From positions 124,001 through 188,000 of the forward strand of contig CATOST010000033.1 in assembly GCA_951812665.1 (NCBI GenBank): a stretch of DNA of 64,000 nucleotides, in the 5' to 3' direction. The DNA is from an uncultured Acidobacteriota bacterium (lineage in GTDB: Bacteria; Acidobacteriota; UBA6911; RPQK01; JAJDTT01). The notes below the pieces were generated by a model. It saw only the letters and a program-made list of their open reading frames with translations, did not search any database and was not told where the DNA came from. A program made the position numbers and the translations under genes. This document shows positions 25,916 to 34,853 of this stretch, piece by piece (position 1 is the first letter of the stretch; each line of letters starts with the position of its first letter).

Positions 25916-27772
25916 ATGCTCTGGCTTCCCTTCGCTCTGCTCGCCCTCCTGACCCCTCCCCAGGAGAAAGAACCGCCCACCGAGGAAAAGCCGAAGGGTT
26001 CTCACGAGACCGTCGTCGTCACGGCCAGCCGGCAAGAGCAGCCTCTGCTCGAGAGCACGGCTCTGGTCACCGTCCTGTCGCGGGACGACCTCCGCCGGTC
26101 GCCGGCGCTGGTCCTGGACGACGTTCTGCGCCAGATCCCCGGGTTCAGCCTCTTTCGGCGCAGCAGCAGCATGATCTCCCATCCGACGACCCAGGGAGTC
26201 TCGTTGCGGGGCATCGGACCCTCCGGAACCAGCCGCACTCTGGTCCTGTTCGACGGCATTCCCTGGAACGATCCTTTCGGCGGCTGGGTCTACTGGAACC
26301 GGATCCCCCGCACCGCCCTGGAGAGCGTGGAGGTGGTTCGGGGCGCCACCAGTCCTCTGTACGGGAGTACCGCGCTGGGAGGGACCATTCAGCTTCGTAC
26401 GGCCCGCGACCAGCGCCACCTGGACGTCCGGGGCGTGCTGGGGAGTCACAAGTACGCCGACCTGGATCTCGCCGCTTCCGATCAAGTGGGAGACTGGGGG
26501 TATCTGGCCTCAGCGCGGGTCCTTGATACCGACGGCTTCTTCATCGTCGACGAGGCGCTCCGGGGAGAGGTGGACACGCCGGCCAACAGCCGGTTCGAGA
26601 CCTTCTTCGGCCGGGTCTCCTACAAGAGGTTCCACGTCGGCGTCAACACGTTTCGGGAACGGCGCAGCAACGGGACACAACTCCAGCAGAACGACTCCCG
26701 GATCGCTCTCCTGGAGACGGGGATTCAGGGCGATTCCTGGCAGGGCCGTTTCTACGTCCAGTCGGGCCTTTTCAAGAACACCTTCTCCCGGGTCCTGAGT
26801 GGCCGTTCCCGGGAATTCGTGACCGCCCGGCAGGAGTTCCCCACGCTGGGGACTGGAGGGTCACTGACCTGGAACCCGCGGGGACAACTGCTGCTTGGAA
26901 CCGATTGGAGACGAGTCAGTTGGCAGGACCGGGTGCAGAATCTGGCCGGCCTCTTTGTCCAGCAGACCGTGCCCATCCATACCCGGCTGGACTTGCAGCT
27001 CGGCGCACGGACGGACTGGTGGCAGGGCCGCACCACCGAGACTTCCCTGAATCCTCGCTTGGGCATCCTGTTGCGGAGCGCCCAGTGGTTGACCCTGCGC
27101 AGTTCGGCGTACCGCGGATTCCGGGCTCCCACGCTGAACGAGCTCTATCGCCCCTTCCGGGTGGGCAACGTCATCACCGCCGAGAACCCGGATCTGGGCG
27201 AGGAACACCTGTGGGGGGGCGAGCTGGGAGCCGACCTCCATCCGTCCGGCACCCTGCTGTTCCGGATCAACGGCTTCTGGAACTCGCTCCGGGACCCGGT
27301 GGGGAACGCCACCGTCTCCGTCGGTCCCCAGTTCATCCAACGCCAGCGGCGGAATTTGGGACAGGTCCGGGTCCGGGGCCTGGAGTTGGAGACGGGGCTG
27401 GAAGGTGACTTCCCCTGGAGCCTGCGGATGGGATACCTCTACTCCCAGACCGAGGTGCGTGAGACGGGATTGAGGCTGCCCCAGGTTCCCCGCCATCAGT
27501 TCACGGCGGAGATCCGTTACGACGGGCCGTTCACGGCCTCGCTACAGGGACGCTGGATCGGGGACCAGTTCGAGGACGATCGCAACACCATGGTTCTGGA
27601 GCGTTTCTTCCTCCTGGGCGCCAGCGTTCGAAAACCGCTGGGAGAAACGCTGGAGATCTTTCTCGCGGTCGAGAATCTTCTGGACCAAGACTACGTGGTC
27701 CGGCTGACGCCGCTGCCCTCGCTGGGCATCCCCCGCCTCGTTTACGGCGGCGTCCAACTTCGGCTGAGGTAA
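25916..27772 (+). CDS. TonB-dependent outer-membrane receptor
   Basis: The 618-residue protein has a short signal (LWLPFALLALL), an N-terminal TonB-box-like stretch ETVVVTASRQEQP, a plug domain (TVLSRDDLRRSPALVLDDVL, VSLRGIGPSGTSRTLVLFDG, VVRGATSPLYGSTALGGTI) and a 22-strand barrel with FRGFRAPTLNELY and a C-terminal YGGVQLRLR. Size and motifs fit BtuB/CirA/FepA-type receptors for corrinoids, siderophores or small carbohydrates. It follows paralog A of the secreted propellers with a short gap, so the ligand could be a sugar fragment; this is inference. No SusD-like partner is present. Confidence 0.9.
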   Translation: MLWLPFALLALLTPPQEKEPPTEEKPKGSHETVVVTASRQEQPLLESTALVTVLSRDDLRRSPALVLDDVLRQIPGFSLFRRSSSMISHPTTQGVSLRGIGPSGTSRTLVLFDGIPWNDPFGGWVYWNRIPRTALESVEVVRGATSPLYGSTALGGTIQLRTARDQRHLDVRGVLGSHKYADLDLAASDQVGDWGYLASARVLDTDGFFIVDEALRGEVDTPANSRFETFFGRVSYKRFHVGVNTFRERRSNGTQLQQNDSRIALLETGIQGDSWQGRFYVQSGLFKNTFSRVLSGRSREFVTARQEFPTLGTGGSLTWNPRGQLLLGTDWRRVSWQDRVQNLAGLFVQQTVPIHTRLDLQLGARTDWWQGRTTETSLNPRLGILLRSAQWLTLRSSAYRGFRAPTLNELYRPFRVGNVITAENPDLGEEHLWGGELGADLHPSGTLLFRINGFWNSLRDPVGNATVSVGPQFIQRQRRNLGQVRVRGLELETGLEGDFPWSLRMGYLYSQTEVRETGLRLPQVPRHQFTAEIRYDGPFTASLQGRWIGDQFEDDRNTMVLERFFLLGASVRKPLGETLEIFLAVENLLDQDYVVRLTPLPSLGIPRLVYGGVQLRLR

Positions 27773-27827
27773 TGAGTCGCTTCTCGGGCCGGTCATAAGT
27801 ATGGCAAGCGAACTCTGAGGAGGGGTC

Positions 27828-28142
27828 ATGAGCAAGGAGACTTATTCCCCTTGGGATAGCGCTGAGCTTCTCGATAACAATGAGGTGGTTGTTGAATACC
27901 TGAAGGCGGCTCTTGAAGAAAACGATCCCGAGTTCTTTATTAAAGCCCTTGGCAATGTTGCTCGCGCCAACGGCATGACATTGATTGCTGCGAAGACCAA
28001 ATTGGCTCGACAAAGCTTGTACAAAGCTCTGTCGGGTGAACGCGACCCCCGGATCGGAACTGTGATGAAGGTCCTTGGCGCACTTGGCGTGCAACTGTCC
28101 GTCACACCCAAACTGCGTCCTGGTACGGATGTGACGACGTAA
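27828..28142 (+). CDS. Orphan HI1420-like (HigA-type) antitoxin with helix-turn-helix
   Basis: The 104-residue protein matches the addiction-module antidote family (TIGR02684/COG3636). Signatures are LDNNEVVVEYLKAALEE and ARANGMTLIAAKTKLARQ, then SLYKALSGERDPRIGTV, the recognition part of an XRE-like HTH. Such antitoxins repress their own operon and neutralise an upstream RelE-like toxin (HI1419 type). Here no toxin gene fits: only 55 bases separate it from the TonB receptor. Those bases contain a tail-like frame ending ISMASEL, resembling a toxin C-terminus, eight bases before the ATG. A strong GAGGAGGGG ribosome site is present. The IS element begins 160 bases downstream. Confidence 0.8.
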   Translation: MSKETYSPWDSAELLDNNEVVVEYLKAALEENDPEFFIKALGNVARANGMTLIAAKTKLARQSLYKALSGERDPRIGTVMKVLGALGVQLSVTPKLRPGTDVTT

Positions 28143-28302
28143 TTCCTTGATCTCGAACTATTGTGCATATTGACGAAGAATACTTGGTAGGGGCGCCCCT
28201 TGTGGGTCCAAAGCGGAGGAAGACGGCACCAGACGAAGAGGCGGCGGCGGCAAGGCCACCGCTACGGCGAAGAAATTTTGGTTCCGGCTATGCCGGGTTA
28301 GG
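28143..28302. other. Intergenic DNA between orphan antitoxin and IS left end
   Basis: No gene is seen. A palindrome GGGGCGCCCC lies within GGTAGGGGCGCCCCTTGTGG near 28187-28206. A second palindromic stretch CCGGCTATGCCGG ends just before the target duplication of the IS. Both resemble dispersed intergenic repeats rather than coding DNA. Confidence 0.4.
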
Positions 28303-30342
28303 CGGAACTTCACTTCCGAAATTGATCTAATCCGTTTGTAATTCAGGCAGATAGAAGAAATCAACCTGCCAAATTACTGGCAACAAATCGAGTCGGATCC
28401 ACGCCCAGCAGGCCGAAAGCCTTCTTCTGCAGCGGCGTCGGCCGGGCGAACATCGGAAACGGGTGATTTGGGGCGTCCGGCAGAGTCACCTGGTTCAGGG
28501 TGAGCGTGGCGAGATCCGCGAGCAACGTCCGGAGGCTGTGCACCGGGAACCCCTCCGCCGTTCGCTTGCTGTCAGCCTTGGCCTTCGTGCGCTCCGAGAC
28601 TTGCGCCTTTGCAACCGGGGACTTCCGCAACGCTCGCGCCCCCGCCCGGTCCTCCTCCTCGAACAGCAACGGCGCCAGACGGCGCCGCAGGTGCCATTCC
28701 AGGTAATACGCCAGCAGACACAGGAAGACGTGCCCGCGCACGTGATCCTCGCTGTAGACGTAGACCGGGCGCAGCGCCAGCTGCGTTGTCTTGAGGGAGC
28801 GAAACGCCCGTTCCACCTGGGACAGAGACTTGTACGCCTCCACCGCCTCGCCGGCTCCGAGGGCGGGGGCCTCCAGGCTGGTCCGAATCACGTAGATCCC
28901 GTCCAACTGCGCCTCGGCGTCGATCTTCTCCTGGCGTCTGGACCAGCGGATGTCGTCGGCGGTCACCTCGATCCGGAAGTGTTTGTCCACCTTCTTGCGG
29001 CCGACGTCGCGCCCCACCCGGCGGTTGATCGCCTGCTGCCCGCGCAGCCGGGATCTGGGGGAGCGCACGGCGTCGGCGATGGTCTGCAGGATCTTCTCGG
29101 TGGCGCGCAGCAGATCCTCGCGCTTGCGGGCGCGTTCCTGCCGCAACCGGGGATTGAGGCAGACCATCAAGCGCTCGCCGGGAAACTCCGGACTCACGAT
29201 CTCCGCGATCCCGTCCGGCACCAACTCGCCCGGCCGCAACGGAGCCTCCTCCTCGTCTCCATCCGATGGGGACGGCCGCAGCAGCTTGCGGATGGCGTCC
29301 GTTCTCAGGGCCGAGATCCAGTCGAATCCGGCCGGGGTGAGGTCTTCGCGGATCCGCGCCGTGGTGAGCATGCCGCGGTCCCCGACCAAGGCGATGGATT
29401 CGATGCCGAAGCGCCCCCGGATCTTTTTCACCTGCGCCGCCACCGTGGTGGGATCCGCCGTGTGACCCGGGAACACGTCCACGGCCAGCGGACAACCGTC
29501 CCCGGCGCACAGCAGACCGAAGACGAACTGCTGCTTGCCCTTCTTGCCGTCCCGGTTGTAGCCGAACGCAGCCAGAGGAGAGTCGCGCCCCTCGAGGTAG
29601 CAGGAGCTCACGTCGTACAAGAGCAGGGTTCGGCCCTCGAGGTGGCGACGGGCCAGACTCTTCTCGATCCAGACCTGCCGCCGGAGCAACCAGTCGAGCA
29701 TGGCCAGCACCTCGTTGCCGTGGACCGGACCGAGGCCGAGCAGGGGGCCGAGGCTGCTGGTGGCGGTGGAGGGGGAGAGGCTCCGGGCGGTGGCGAGCTT
29801 GGAGAGGGGTTGCAGGACCCGGGAGAGGATGGCGGCCAGCGCAAGGTCGCGGTGGCGGCTGCGTTGACGGTGCAGGATGCGTTCCAGACCGAGTTGGCGG
29901 GCCAGGCCGAGGAGGGCGGCGACATGACCGTGGGGCAGGGCGCGGCGGATGGAGAGGGAATCCTCCATGGGGCGATAGACCTGCCCGCCCTTGAGCAGGG
30001 CGCGGATGCCGTCGACGATCTCGGGAGGGACTTTGGAGAGGTTGGCGAGGGTAGTGCGACGGATGCGCTTGCCCTCGCGTTTGGCTTCGCGGAAGAGGAT
30101 GGCGGGAGGACTGGAGCGGTTGGGGATGACATCGACGTGATAGGACATGGAGAAATGGCCTCTTACATGGAAACAATACAAGTAATATAAATAACCACAG
30201 AAACATTATATATAGATAATGTGACATGTCCTGAACATGGAAACAAATATCCAGATGGAGACCCCCACCTGCGGAGCCGTAACTTGAGCTACTTCAATGA
30301 TTTGAAGGGTAAAAATGTGGCTTGAGGGGAAGTGAAGTTCCG
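28303..30342. mobile_element. IS1634-family-like insertion sequence, complete, with 6-bp target duplication
   Basis: The element is bounded by perfect 15-bp inverted repeats: CGGAACTTCACTTCC at 28303-28317 and its reverse complement at 30328-30342. Directly outside them lies the same 6-bp sequence GTTAGG (28297-28302 and 30343-30348), a target-site duplication. The total length is 2040 bp with one transposase gene on the minus strand. The DNA between the transposase start and the right end is A/T-rich, as is common for the promoter end. Intact ends, intact gene and matching duplication indicate a recent insertion. Family assignment rests on the transposase. Confidence 0.85.
28361..30148 (-). 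CDS. IS1634-like DDE transposase
   Basis: ATG at 30148 starts MSYHVDVIPNRSS, typical for this family; the frame is open 11 codons further upstream. The ~595-residue protein is an IS4/IS1634-type transposase with an RNase-H-like core. The first Asp is in LLLYDVSSCYLEGRDSP, the second in ALVGDRGMLTT, and the Glu in SLSQVERAFRSLKTTQL; the conserved helix FLCLLAYYLEWHLRRRL follows. There is no frameshift or premature stop, so it could be active. Its codon use is very GC-rich like the neighbourhood, suggesting a source with similar base composition. It lies wholly inside the repeat-bounded element. Confidence 0.9.
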   Translation of the reverse strand: MSYHVDVIPNRSSPPAILFREAKREGKRIRRTTLANLSKVPPEIVDGIRALLKGGQVYRPMEDSLSIRRALPHGHVAALLGLARQLGLERILHRQRSRHRDLALAAILSRVLQPLSKLATARSLSPSTATSSLGPLLGLGPVHGNEVLAMLDWLLRRQVWIEKSLARRHLEGRTLLLYDVSSCYLEGRDSPLAAFGYNRDGKKGKQQFVFGLLCAGDGCPLAVDVFPGHTADPTTVAAQVKKIRGRFGIESIALVGDRGMLTTARIREDLTPAGFDWISALRTDAIRKLLRPSPSDGDEEEAPLRPGELVPDGIAEIVSPEFPGERLMVCLNPRLRQERARKREDLLRATEKILQTIADAVRSPRSRLRGQQAINRRVGRDVGRKKVDKHFRIEVTADDIRWSRRQEKIDAEAQLDGIYVIRTSLEAPALGAGEAVEAYKSLSQVERAFRSLKTTQLALRPVYVYSEDHVRGHVFLCLLAYYLEWHLRRRLAPLLFEEEDRAGARALRKSPVAKAQVSERTKAKADSKRTAEGFPVHSLRTLLADLATLTLNQVTLPDAPNHPFPMFARPTPLQKKAFGLLGVDPTRFVASNLAG

Positions 30343-30499
30343 GTTAGGGATGTGGCGGGTCGCCCGTTCCTGGGTGTTTCGTTGGGAGTTCGGCGACCGG
30401 AAAGCGTAAAGTGGGGACTCCGTCCCCCCTGCCCCCCTAATCGGCGGCAAGAAAGCCGCCGCTCCCGTTCGGCGACAAGAAAGTCGCCGCTTGTCGCTC
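30343..30499. repeat. Palindrome cluster right of the IS
   Basis: Two perfect seven-base stems with the same AAGAAA loop lie in tandem: CGGCGGC/GCCGCCG at 30442-30461 and CGGCGAC/GTCGCCG at 30470-30489. Upstream, TTGGGAGTTCGGCGAC at 30382-30397 is repeated exactly at 21971-21986 inside the end of the ceramidase gene. These look like copies of a dispersed REP-type palindromic family. They also sit just after the stop of the aldehyde dehydrogenase gene and could act as a transcription end, although no T-run follows. Confidence 0.55.
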
Positions 30500-31918
30500 C
30501 TAGCCGTCCAGGTGGACGACGACCATCTTGGATTCGGTCATCTCTTCCACGGCGTAACGAGGGCCTTCCTTGCCCATGCCGCTGTCCTTGAGGCCTCCGT
30601 AGGGCATGAGGTCGGCCCTCCACTGGGTGCCCCAGTTGATGTGCAGGTTGCCGCTGTCCACTTCCTGGGCGAATTTCAGGGCCCGGTCGATGTCCTGAGT
30701 GAAGATGGCCGCCGAGAGGCCGTAGCGAGTGTCGTTGGCCATGGCGATGGCCTGGTCGATGTCGTCGAAACGGTTTACGGCCACGGCGGGACCGAAGAGC
30801 TCGTCGCAACTGATCCGCATGGCGGGGTCGACGTCGGCCAGGATGGCCGGTTCCACCAGGGCCCCGTTGCGGGCTCCTCCGGTGAGCAGGCGGGCTCCGC
30901 CGTTCGCGGCTTCCTGAATCCAGTTGGACACGCGGATGGCGTCCGATTCCCGCACCAGCGGCCCCATGGTGGTCCCTTCCTGGAGCTGATCTCCGATGCG
31001 GATTCCCTCGACGCCGGTCTTGAGGCGGTCCAGGAAATCGTCGTAGATCCGGTCCGCGGCCAGCACCCGCTGCGCCGAGATGCAGACCTGTCCGGCGTTG
31101 GCGAATCCGGTGGCCACCGTGGCCGCGGCCACCTTGTCCAGATCGGCGTCGTCCATCACCAACAGCGGGGCGTTGGACCCCAGTTCCATGGTGACCTTCT
31201 TCATTCCGGCCACCCTGCAGATATGATCCCCCACTTCGTAGCTGCCGGTGAAGCTGATCTTGCGGACCCGAGGGTCGCCCGAGAGAAAGTCGCCCACCTC
31301 GCTGCCGGGACCGGTCAGGCAGGCCAGGGCCTGGGGCGGGGTCCCCGCCTCCAGCAGAATCTCCACCAGCTTCAGGGCCGACAGCGGCGTGTCGGTGGCC
31401 GGTTTGACCACCACGGCGTTGCCGCCGGCCAGTGCGGGTCCGACCTTGTGGCAGACCAGGTGCAACGGGAAATTGAACGGGGTGATGGCCGCCACCACAC
31501 CGCAGGGCACACGGAGGGTGAACCCCAGCCGTCCGGCGCACCCCGGCGCCGCGTCCAGGGGGAGCACCTCACCGGTGATCCTCTTGGCCTCTTCTCCCGA
31601 GAGCCGGATGATCTCGGCCGCCCGTACCGCTTCGATCCGTGCTTCCGCCAGGATCTTGCCCTCTTCGGAACTGATGGTCCGGGCCAGATCCTCGGAGCGT
31701 TCCTCCATGAGGTCCGCCGCCTTGGTGAGGATTCGCGACCGGTCGTAGGCCGGCATCTTCCGCATCACGCGGGCCCCCTCGACGGCGCCGGCCAAGGCTG
31801 CGTCCACGTCGGCGGCCCCCGCTTTGGGGACGGTGTCCACCACCGAATCGTCGTAAGGATTCCTGACTTCGATCAGTTGGGGCGTCTCGGTCCACTCACC
31901 TTGTACGAACATTCTCAT
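30500..31918 (-). CDS. NAD(P)-dependent aldehyde dehydrogenase
   Basis: The 472-residue protein is a complete ALDH-superfamily enzyme. Catalytic Cys279 lies in GQVCISAQR and general-base Glu245 in VTMELGSNAP; the catalytic Asn lies in ITPFNFPLHL, the cofactor Lys in VVVKPATDTP and the glycine motif in FTGSYEVGD. The segment GTQWRADLMPYGGLKDSG near the C-terminus is typical of lactaldehyde, succinate-semialdehyde or sulfoacetaldehyde-type members; the true substrate is unknown. A GAGGAG ribosome site supports ATG 31918; the ATG at 31912 is an alternative. The upstream gene on the same strand is propeller paralog B, 87 nt away, so co-expression is possible. Confidence 0.9.
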   Translation of the reverse strand: MRMFVQGEWTETPQLIEVRNPYDDSVVDTVPKAGAADVDAALAGAVEGARVMRKMPAYDRSRILTKAADLMEERSEDLARTISSEEGKILAEARIEAVRAAEIIRLSGEEAKRITGEVLPLDAAPGCAGRLGFTLRVPCGVVAAITPFNFPLHLVCHKVGPALAGGNAVVVKPATDTPLSALKLVEILLEAGTPPQALACLTGPGSEVGDFLSGDPRVRKISFTGSYEVGDHICRVAGMKKVTMELGSNAPLLVMDDADLDKVAAATVATGFANAGQVCISAQRVLAADRIYDDFLDRLKTGVEGIRIGDQLQEGTTMGPLVRESDAIRVSNWIQEAANGGARLLTGGARNGALVEPAILADVDPAMRISCDELFGPAVAVNRFDDIDQAIAMANDTRYGLSAAIFTQDIDRALKFAQEVDSGNLHINWGTQWRADLMPYGGLKDSGMGKEGPRYAVEEMTESKMVVVHLDG

Positions 31919-32005
31919 GGCTTTTTCTCCTCACCGATCCGTTTCAAAATCTCGGCCAGAACACCCGGCAGGTGCTTGGCGGGACGTTCGCCGTTGGCGG
32001 TCACA

Positions 32006-33472
32006 CTATCGAAAGCGGAGGGAGTAGAGATCCGCGTCCCGCATCACGATTTTCAGCCGAATCGGCTTGCCGGCGATCCGATTCAAGGTATCCCGAATCG
32101 CCTTCGGGTGACCCCGGTCCCACTTCACCGTATGCTCGACCTCGTCTCCAAAGATCAGGGGCGAGTCCTCCAGCGCAAACCCGGGAACCGGGTGGCCATG
32201 AAGGTCCTGGACCTCGATCCGGATGCTCCCTGCGGCCGACGTGGAAAAGTTCAAGACCAGGTCGTTCCCCTTGAAGACGAAGGGCTTGGTCACCATCTCG
32301 CCGCCCTTGTAATCGGCACGGAGGGAAGCGAATCCGTCCATGCGCACCGTCATTCGCTCCAGGTGGGCGCTGGGTGACGTGTAGTTCCGGGCCACGTAAA
32401 GGGAGATTTCATCGTCGCCCGTGGGGACGACGCCGGAAGAGACCATGTTGGTCCGATGGACCCAGTTCTTGGGGTCCCTTCCGGGCCGAATGAAGGCCTG
32501 TCCGAACCGCCGGTCCCAGTGCACCCCGTCACGGCTGGTCATGAACACGGCGTCGGAGACGCCGGCCCCCGGCGCGTTGTCGTGGTATGTCCTCCAGGGA
32601 ACGAAGCGCTTCGGAAAGGCCAGATAGATCTGGGGAGCCCTGAAGTAGGGCTGGGTGGCGTTGGTGTAGAAGTGCTCCCGCGGCGCCCCGCCGTAGTCGG
32701 CCCACTCCCCCTTCGTCCAGTGAATGAAATCTTCCGAAGTGGCGCATTTCATGGAGCGGACCCCGTCCGTGAAATCCCGGTAGATGGCCACGTAAAGCCC
32801 CCGAACCGGATCCCAGAAGGGAACGTTCAACGAATCGAAGGCCCCGTCGCTGATGACCGGCTCTTCCTGGATCTTGGTCCAACGGATGCCGTCGGGCGAA
32901 GCCAGCGCCAGCAGCGGTCCGCCTGCCAGCGCCTTGTACTGCCGGGAAGGATCCGCTTCCGGGTTGCCGTCCTTGAAGGGAGCGAAGTTGTGCCCGCCCC
33001 TGCCGGACCAGACGATGTTGTTGTCCTTGGAGCCCTCGAACTCGATGAGCCCCAGAGACGGACGGGGCCAGGTGATACCGTCCTTGCTCTCGACGTAGCA
33101 CGAGACCTCCTCGTGCTCCGGGATCACCGTCTCGCCGGGAGCCACAAATTTGGGGAAGGTATAACCGGCGTGACTGCTGCCGCGATAGTACATGCGGTAG
33201 AGGTCCCCGTCCTTGAAGACGGTGTGGTAGAGCGAAGTGGTCCCCTCCCAGGGTTGGTCGAACTTGAGCACGATCCCCGCCGGCCGGGGCTCCTGAAGCT
33301 GAAGCCGCATTCCCTTCATGGAATCGATGAGGTAATCGTCGACGAAGAGCTCCAAGCTGGAGCCGAGATCCAGAGGTTTCAGCTTCTGACCGTGGCTGGA
33401 GGGACGGGCCTCAACCGAAACCAGCGTGAGCAGGACCAACAAGCCGATGGATGGTGGAAAACGCCGTTTCAT
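32006..33472 (-). CDS. Secreted GH32/GH43-like beta-propeller protein, paralog B
   Basis: This protein has 488 residues, the same length as paralog A. It has a signal peptide (IGLLVLLTLVSVEA), then SSLELFVDDYLIDSMKG, the family's opening motif. Propeller blades show HTVFKDGDLYRMYYRG, YVESKDGITWPRPSLG, GSKDNNIVW, CATSEDFIHWTKG and TSRDGVHWDRRFG. The C-terminal module matches the other paralogs: VRMDGFASLRADYKGG, IEVQDLHGHPVPGFALEDS, AGKPIRLKIVMRDADLYSL. Glycoside hydrolase activity is inferred only from fold; acidic catalytic residues cannot be assigned with confidence. It is followed on the same strand by an aldehyde dehydrogenase gene. Confidence 0.7.
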   Translation of the reverse strand: MKRRFPPSIGLLVLLTLVSVEARPSSHGQKLKPLDLGSSLELFVDDYLIDSMKGMRLQLQEPRPAGIVLKFDQPWEGTTSLYHTVFKDGDLYRMYYRGSSHAGYTFPKFVAPGETVIPEHEEVSCYVESKDGITWPRPSLGLIEFEGSKDNNIVWSGRGGHNFAPFKDGNPEADPSRQYKALAGGPLLALASPDGIRWTKIQEEPVISDGAFDSLNVPFWDPVRGLYVAIYRDFTDGVRSMKCATSEDFIHWTKGEWADYGGAPREHFYTNATQPYFRAPQIYLAFPKRFVPWRTYHDNAPGAGVSDAVFMTSRDGVHWDRRFGQAFIRPGRDPKNWVHRTNMVSSGVVPTGDDEISLYVARNYTSPSAHLERMTVRMDGFASLRADYKGGEMVTKPFVFKGNDLVLNFSTSAAGSIRIEVQDLHGHPVPGFALEDSPLIFGDEVEHTVKWDRGHPKAIRDTLNRIAGKPIRLKIVMRDADLYSLRFR

Positions 33473-33578
33473 CTACTCCTCCTGTACGTCGTTTCTTTGG
33501 ACGCCGACCCGAAGCATACGACCTAGACCATCGCGAGAAAAGGGAAACGAGGAAAGTGGCGTGAGGGAAGAGGGATCA

Positions 33579-33592
33579 GGGCGGCTCCGCCC
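33579..33592 (-). terminator. Possible hairpin terminator after CBS gene
   Basis: A perfect six-base stem GGGCGG/CCGCCC with a two-base loop lies just beyond the stop of the minus-strand CBS-domain gene. On that strand it is followed by a pyrimidine-rich but not pure-T stretch, so termination is only suggested. Confidence 0.3.
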
Positions 33593-33599
33593 GGGAGGG

Positions 33600-34034
33600 C
33601 TACCCGCCTGGACCGTCCGCGCTGAAGTAGGCTTCCAGGGAATTCAGCTGATCCGCCAGCTCCTCGATGTGATGTTGAAGCAGATTGCGAACCGACAACA
33701 GCCCTGTGACGCGATCCTCCGAGTTCACCACCGGCAGGTGCCGGATGTGTCGGGAGACCATGAGCTCCAAAGCCTCTCCCGCTTCCGCCTCCTCCCCAAC
33801 CGTCTGGACGGCCGTCGTCATGACCTCACGAACGGTCGTGGCTTCGGGATCCAGCCGAGGTACGACGACTCTCAGCATGACGTCCCGTTCGGAGAAGATC
33901 CCGACCAGTTCGTCCCCTTCCAGGACGGCTGCGGCTCCGATTCTGGCGTTCCGCATGGACATGGCGGCCGAGAGCACCGTCGAGTCGACTGCCACACTGG
34001 GCGGCGGCACTTGCGCTAACTTGATCACCTTCAT
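33600..34034 (-). CDS. Two-CBS-domain regulatory protein
   Basis: The 144-residue protein consists of two CBS motifs: residues ~8-60 (VDSTVLSAAMSMRNARIGAA, LVGIFSERDVMLRVV) and ~72-125 (VREVMTTAVQTVGEEAEAGE, RHIRHLPVVNSEDRVTGLLS). Stand-alone CBS pairs bind adenine nucleotides and tune partner enzymes or channels. The conserved GIFSERD and HLPVV parts that line the nucleotide site are intact. A short C-terminal helix follows. The neighbours (propeller downstream, rhomboid protease upstream, both minus strand) do not identify the partner. Confidence 0.9.
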   Translation of the reverse strand: MKVIKLAQVPPPSVAVDSTVLSAAMSMRNARIGAAAVLEGDELVGIFSERDVMLRVVVPRLDPEATTVREVMTTAVQTVGEEAEAGEALELMVSRHIRHLPVVNSEDRVTGLLSVRNLLQHHIEELADQLNSLEAYFSADGPGG

Positions 34035-34151
34035 TCCAACATCTCTCCAAACCTTAATAAATCAAGGCGGGAATGGATCGAGTATAACACAGCGTTTGCT
34101 GGAAGAGCCCCGGAATCGAGCGTCGAAGACAAGCCGGAAAAGGTCGGACGG

Positions 34152-34853
34152 TTACATGACCACCGGCCCGGAGACATCCTCATCTTCTTCGATCTCCAGG
34201 ACTTCCGCCGCCCGGATCCAACGCTTGCGCCGCTGGAAATAGACTGCGGCCGCGATCACTCCCAGAGCCAGTCCGATGGCGTGGGTCCGATAGCTGACCC
34301 GAGGTTGAACGGCATTGGGCAGGAGGAGGATCAGAGCCACACCCAGGCTTCGCATCACCCGTTTCTTCAGGGGGAGGCTCCGCTCCACCAAGATATAGAC
34401 GGCCAACCAGAATCCGGCCATCACGTGGGTCATGCCCGAAGCTCCCACCAGGTGAACCTCGGGGGAATAAGTCAGAAGCGAGAGGTAGTTGGTGACGACG
34501 CTCAGAACGATGACGCCCAAGGGATAGACTCCGAAGCCGAAGTAGCCGTAGAGGAGGTAGCTGAAAAAGACCACGAAGGGAAGATTGGAGAACAGATGCA
34601 TCCAGTTGGAATGGACGGCCAGAGCGGAGAACAGCCGCCAATATTCCTGCTGGTCCATGACCCTTTCGGGTACGGCCGCCAGGAGTCGAAAGAGCTCGGG
34701 ATAGTCCCTCCAGACCAGAACGGAGACGAACAGGATGACCATCGCGCTGGCGGCCGCGACGAGTCCGCTGTTCTCGGCCGGCTTCCGCGAGAGGAGGGTC
34801 CGCTTGACCACGATCCGTGGCTGTGTCCAATTGAATTCCGTTGACATGGGCAA
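34152..34853 (-). CDS. Rhomboid-family intramembrane serine protease
   Basis: The 233-residue protein has six predicted membrane helices. The catalytic serine is Ser139 in LVGASGMTH and the catalytic histidine is His191 in RTHAIGLALG. The HLFSN motif (His86, Asn90) that forms the oxyanion region is present. The N-terminal ~35 and C-terminal ~25 residues (acidic tail EIEEDEDVSG) are cytoplasmic. Rhomboids cut single-pass membrane proteins near their helix. The substrate is unknown. ATG 34847 (MSTEF) is an alternative start two codons later. Confidence 0.88.
   Translation of the reverse strand: MPMSTEFNWTQPRIVVKRTLLSRKPAENSGLVAAASAMVILFVSVLVWRDYPELFRLLAAVPERVMDQQEYWRLFSALAVHSNWMHLFSNLPFVVFFSYLLYGYFGFGVYPLGVIVLSVVTNYLSLLTYSPEVHLVGASGMTHVMAGFWLAVYILVERSLPLKKRVMRSLGVALILLLPNAVQPRVSYRTHAIGLALGVIAAAVYFQRRKRWIRAAEVLEIEEDEDVSGPVVM

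Noticed and set aside
30491-32377. 628-codon plus-strand frame opposite the aldehyde dehydrogenase
   Set aside because: It spans two unrelated minus-strand genes and has no coherent domain.
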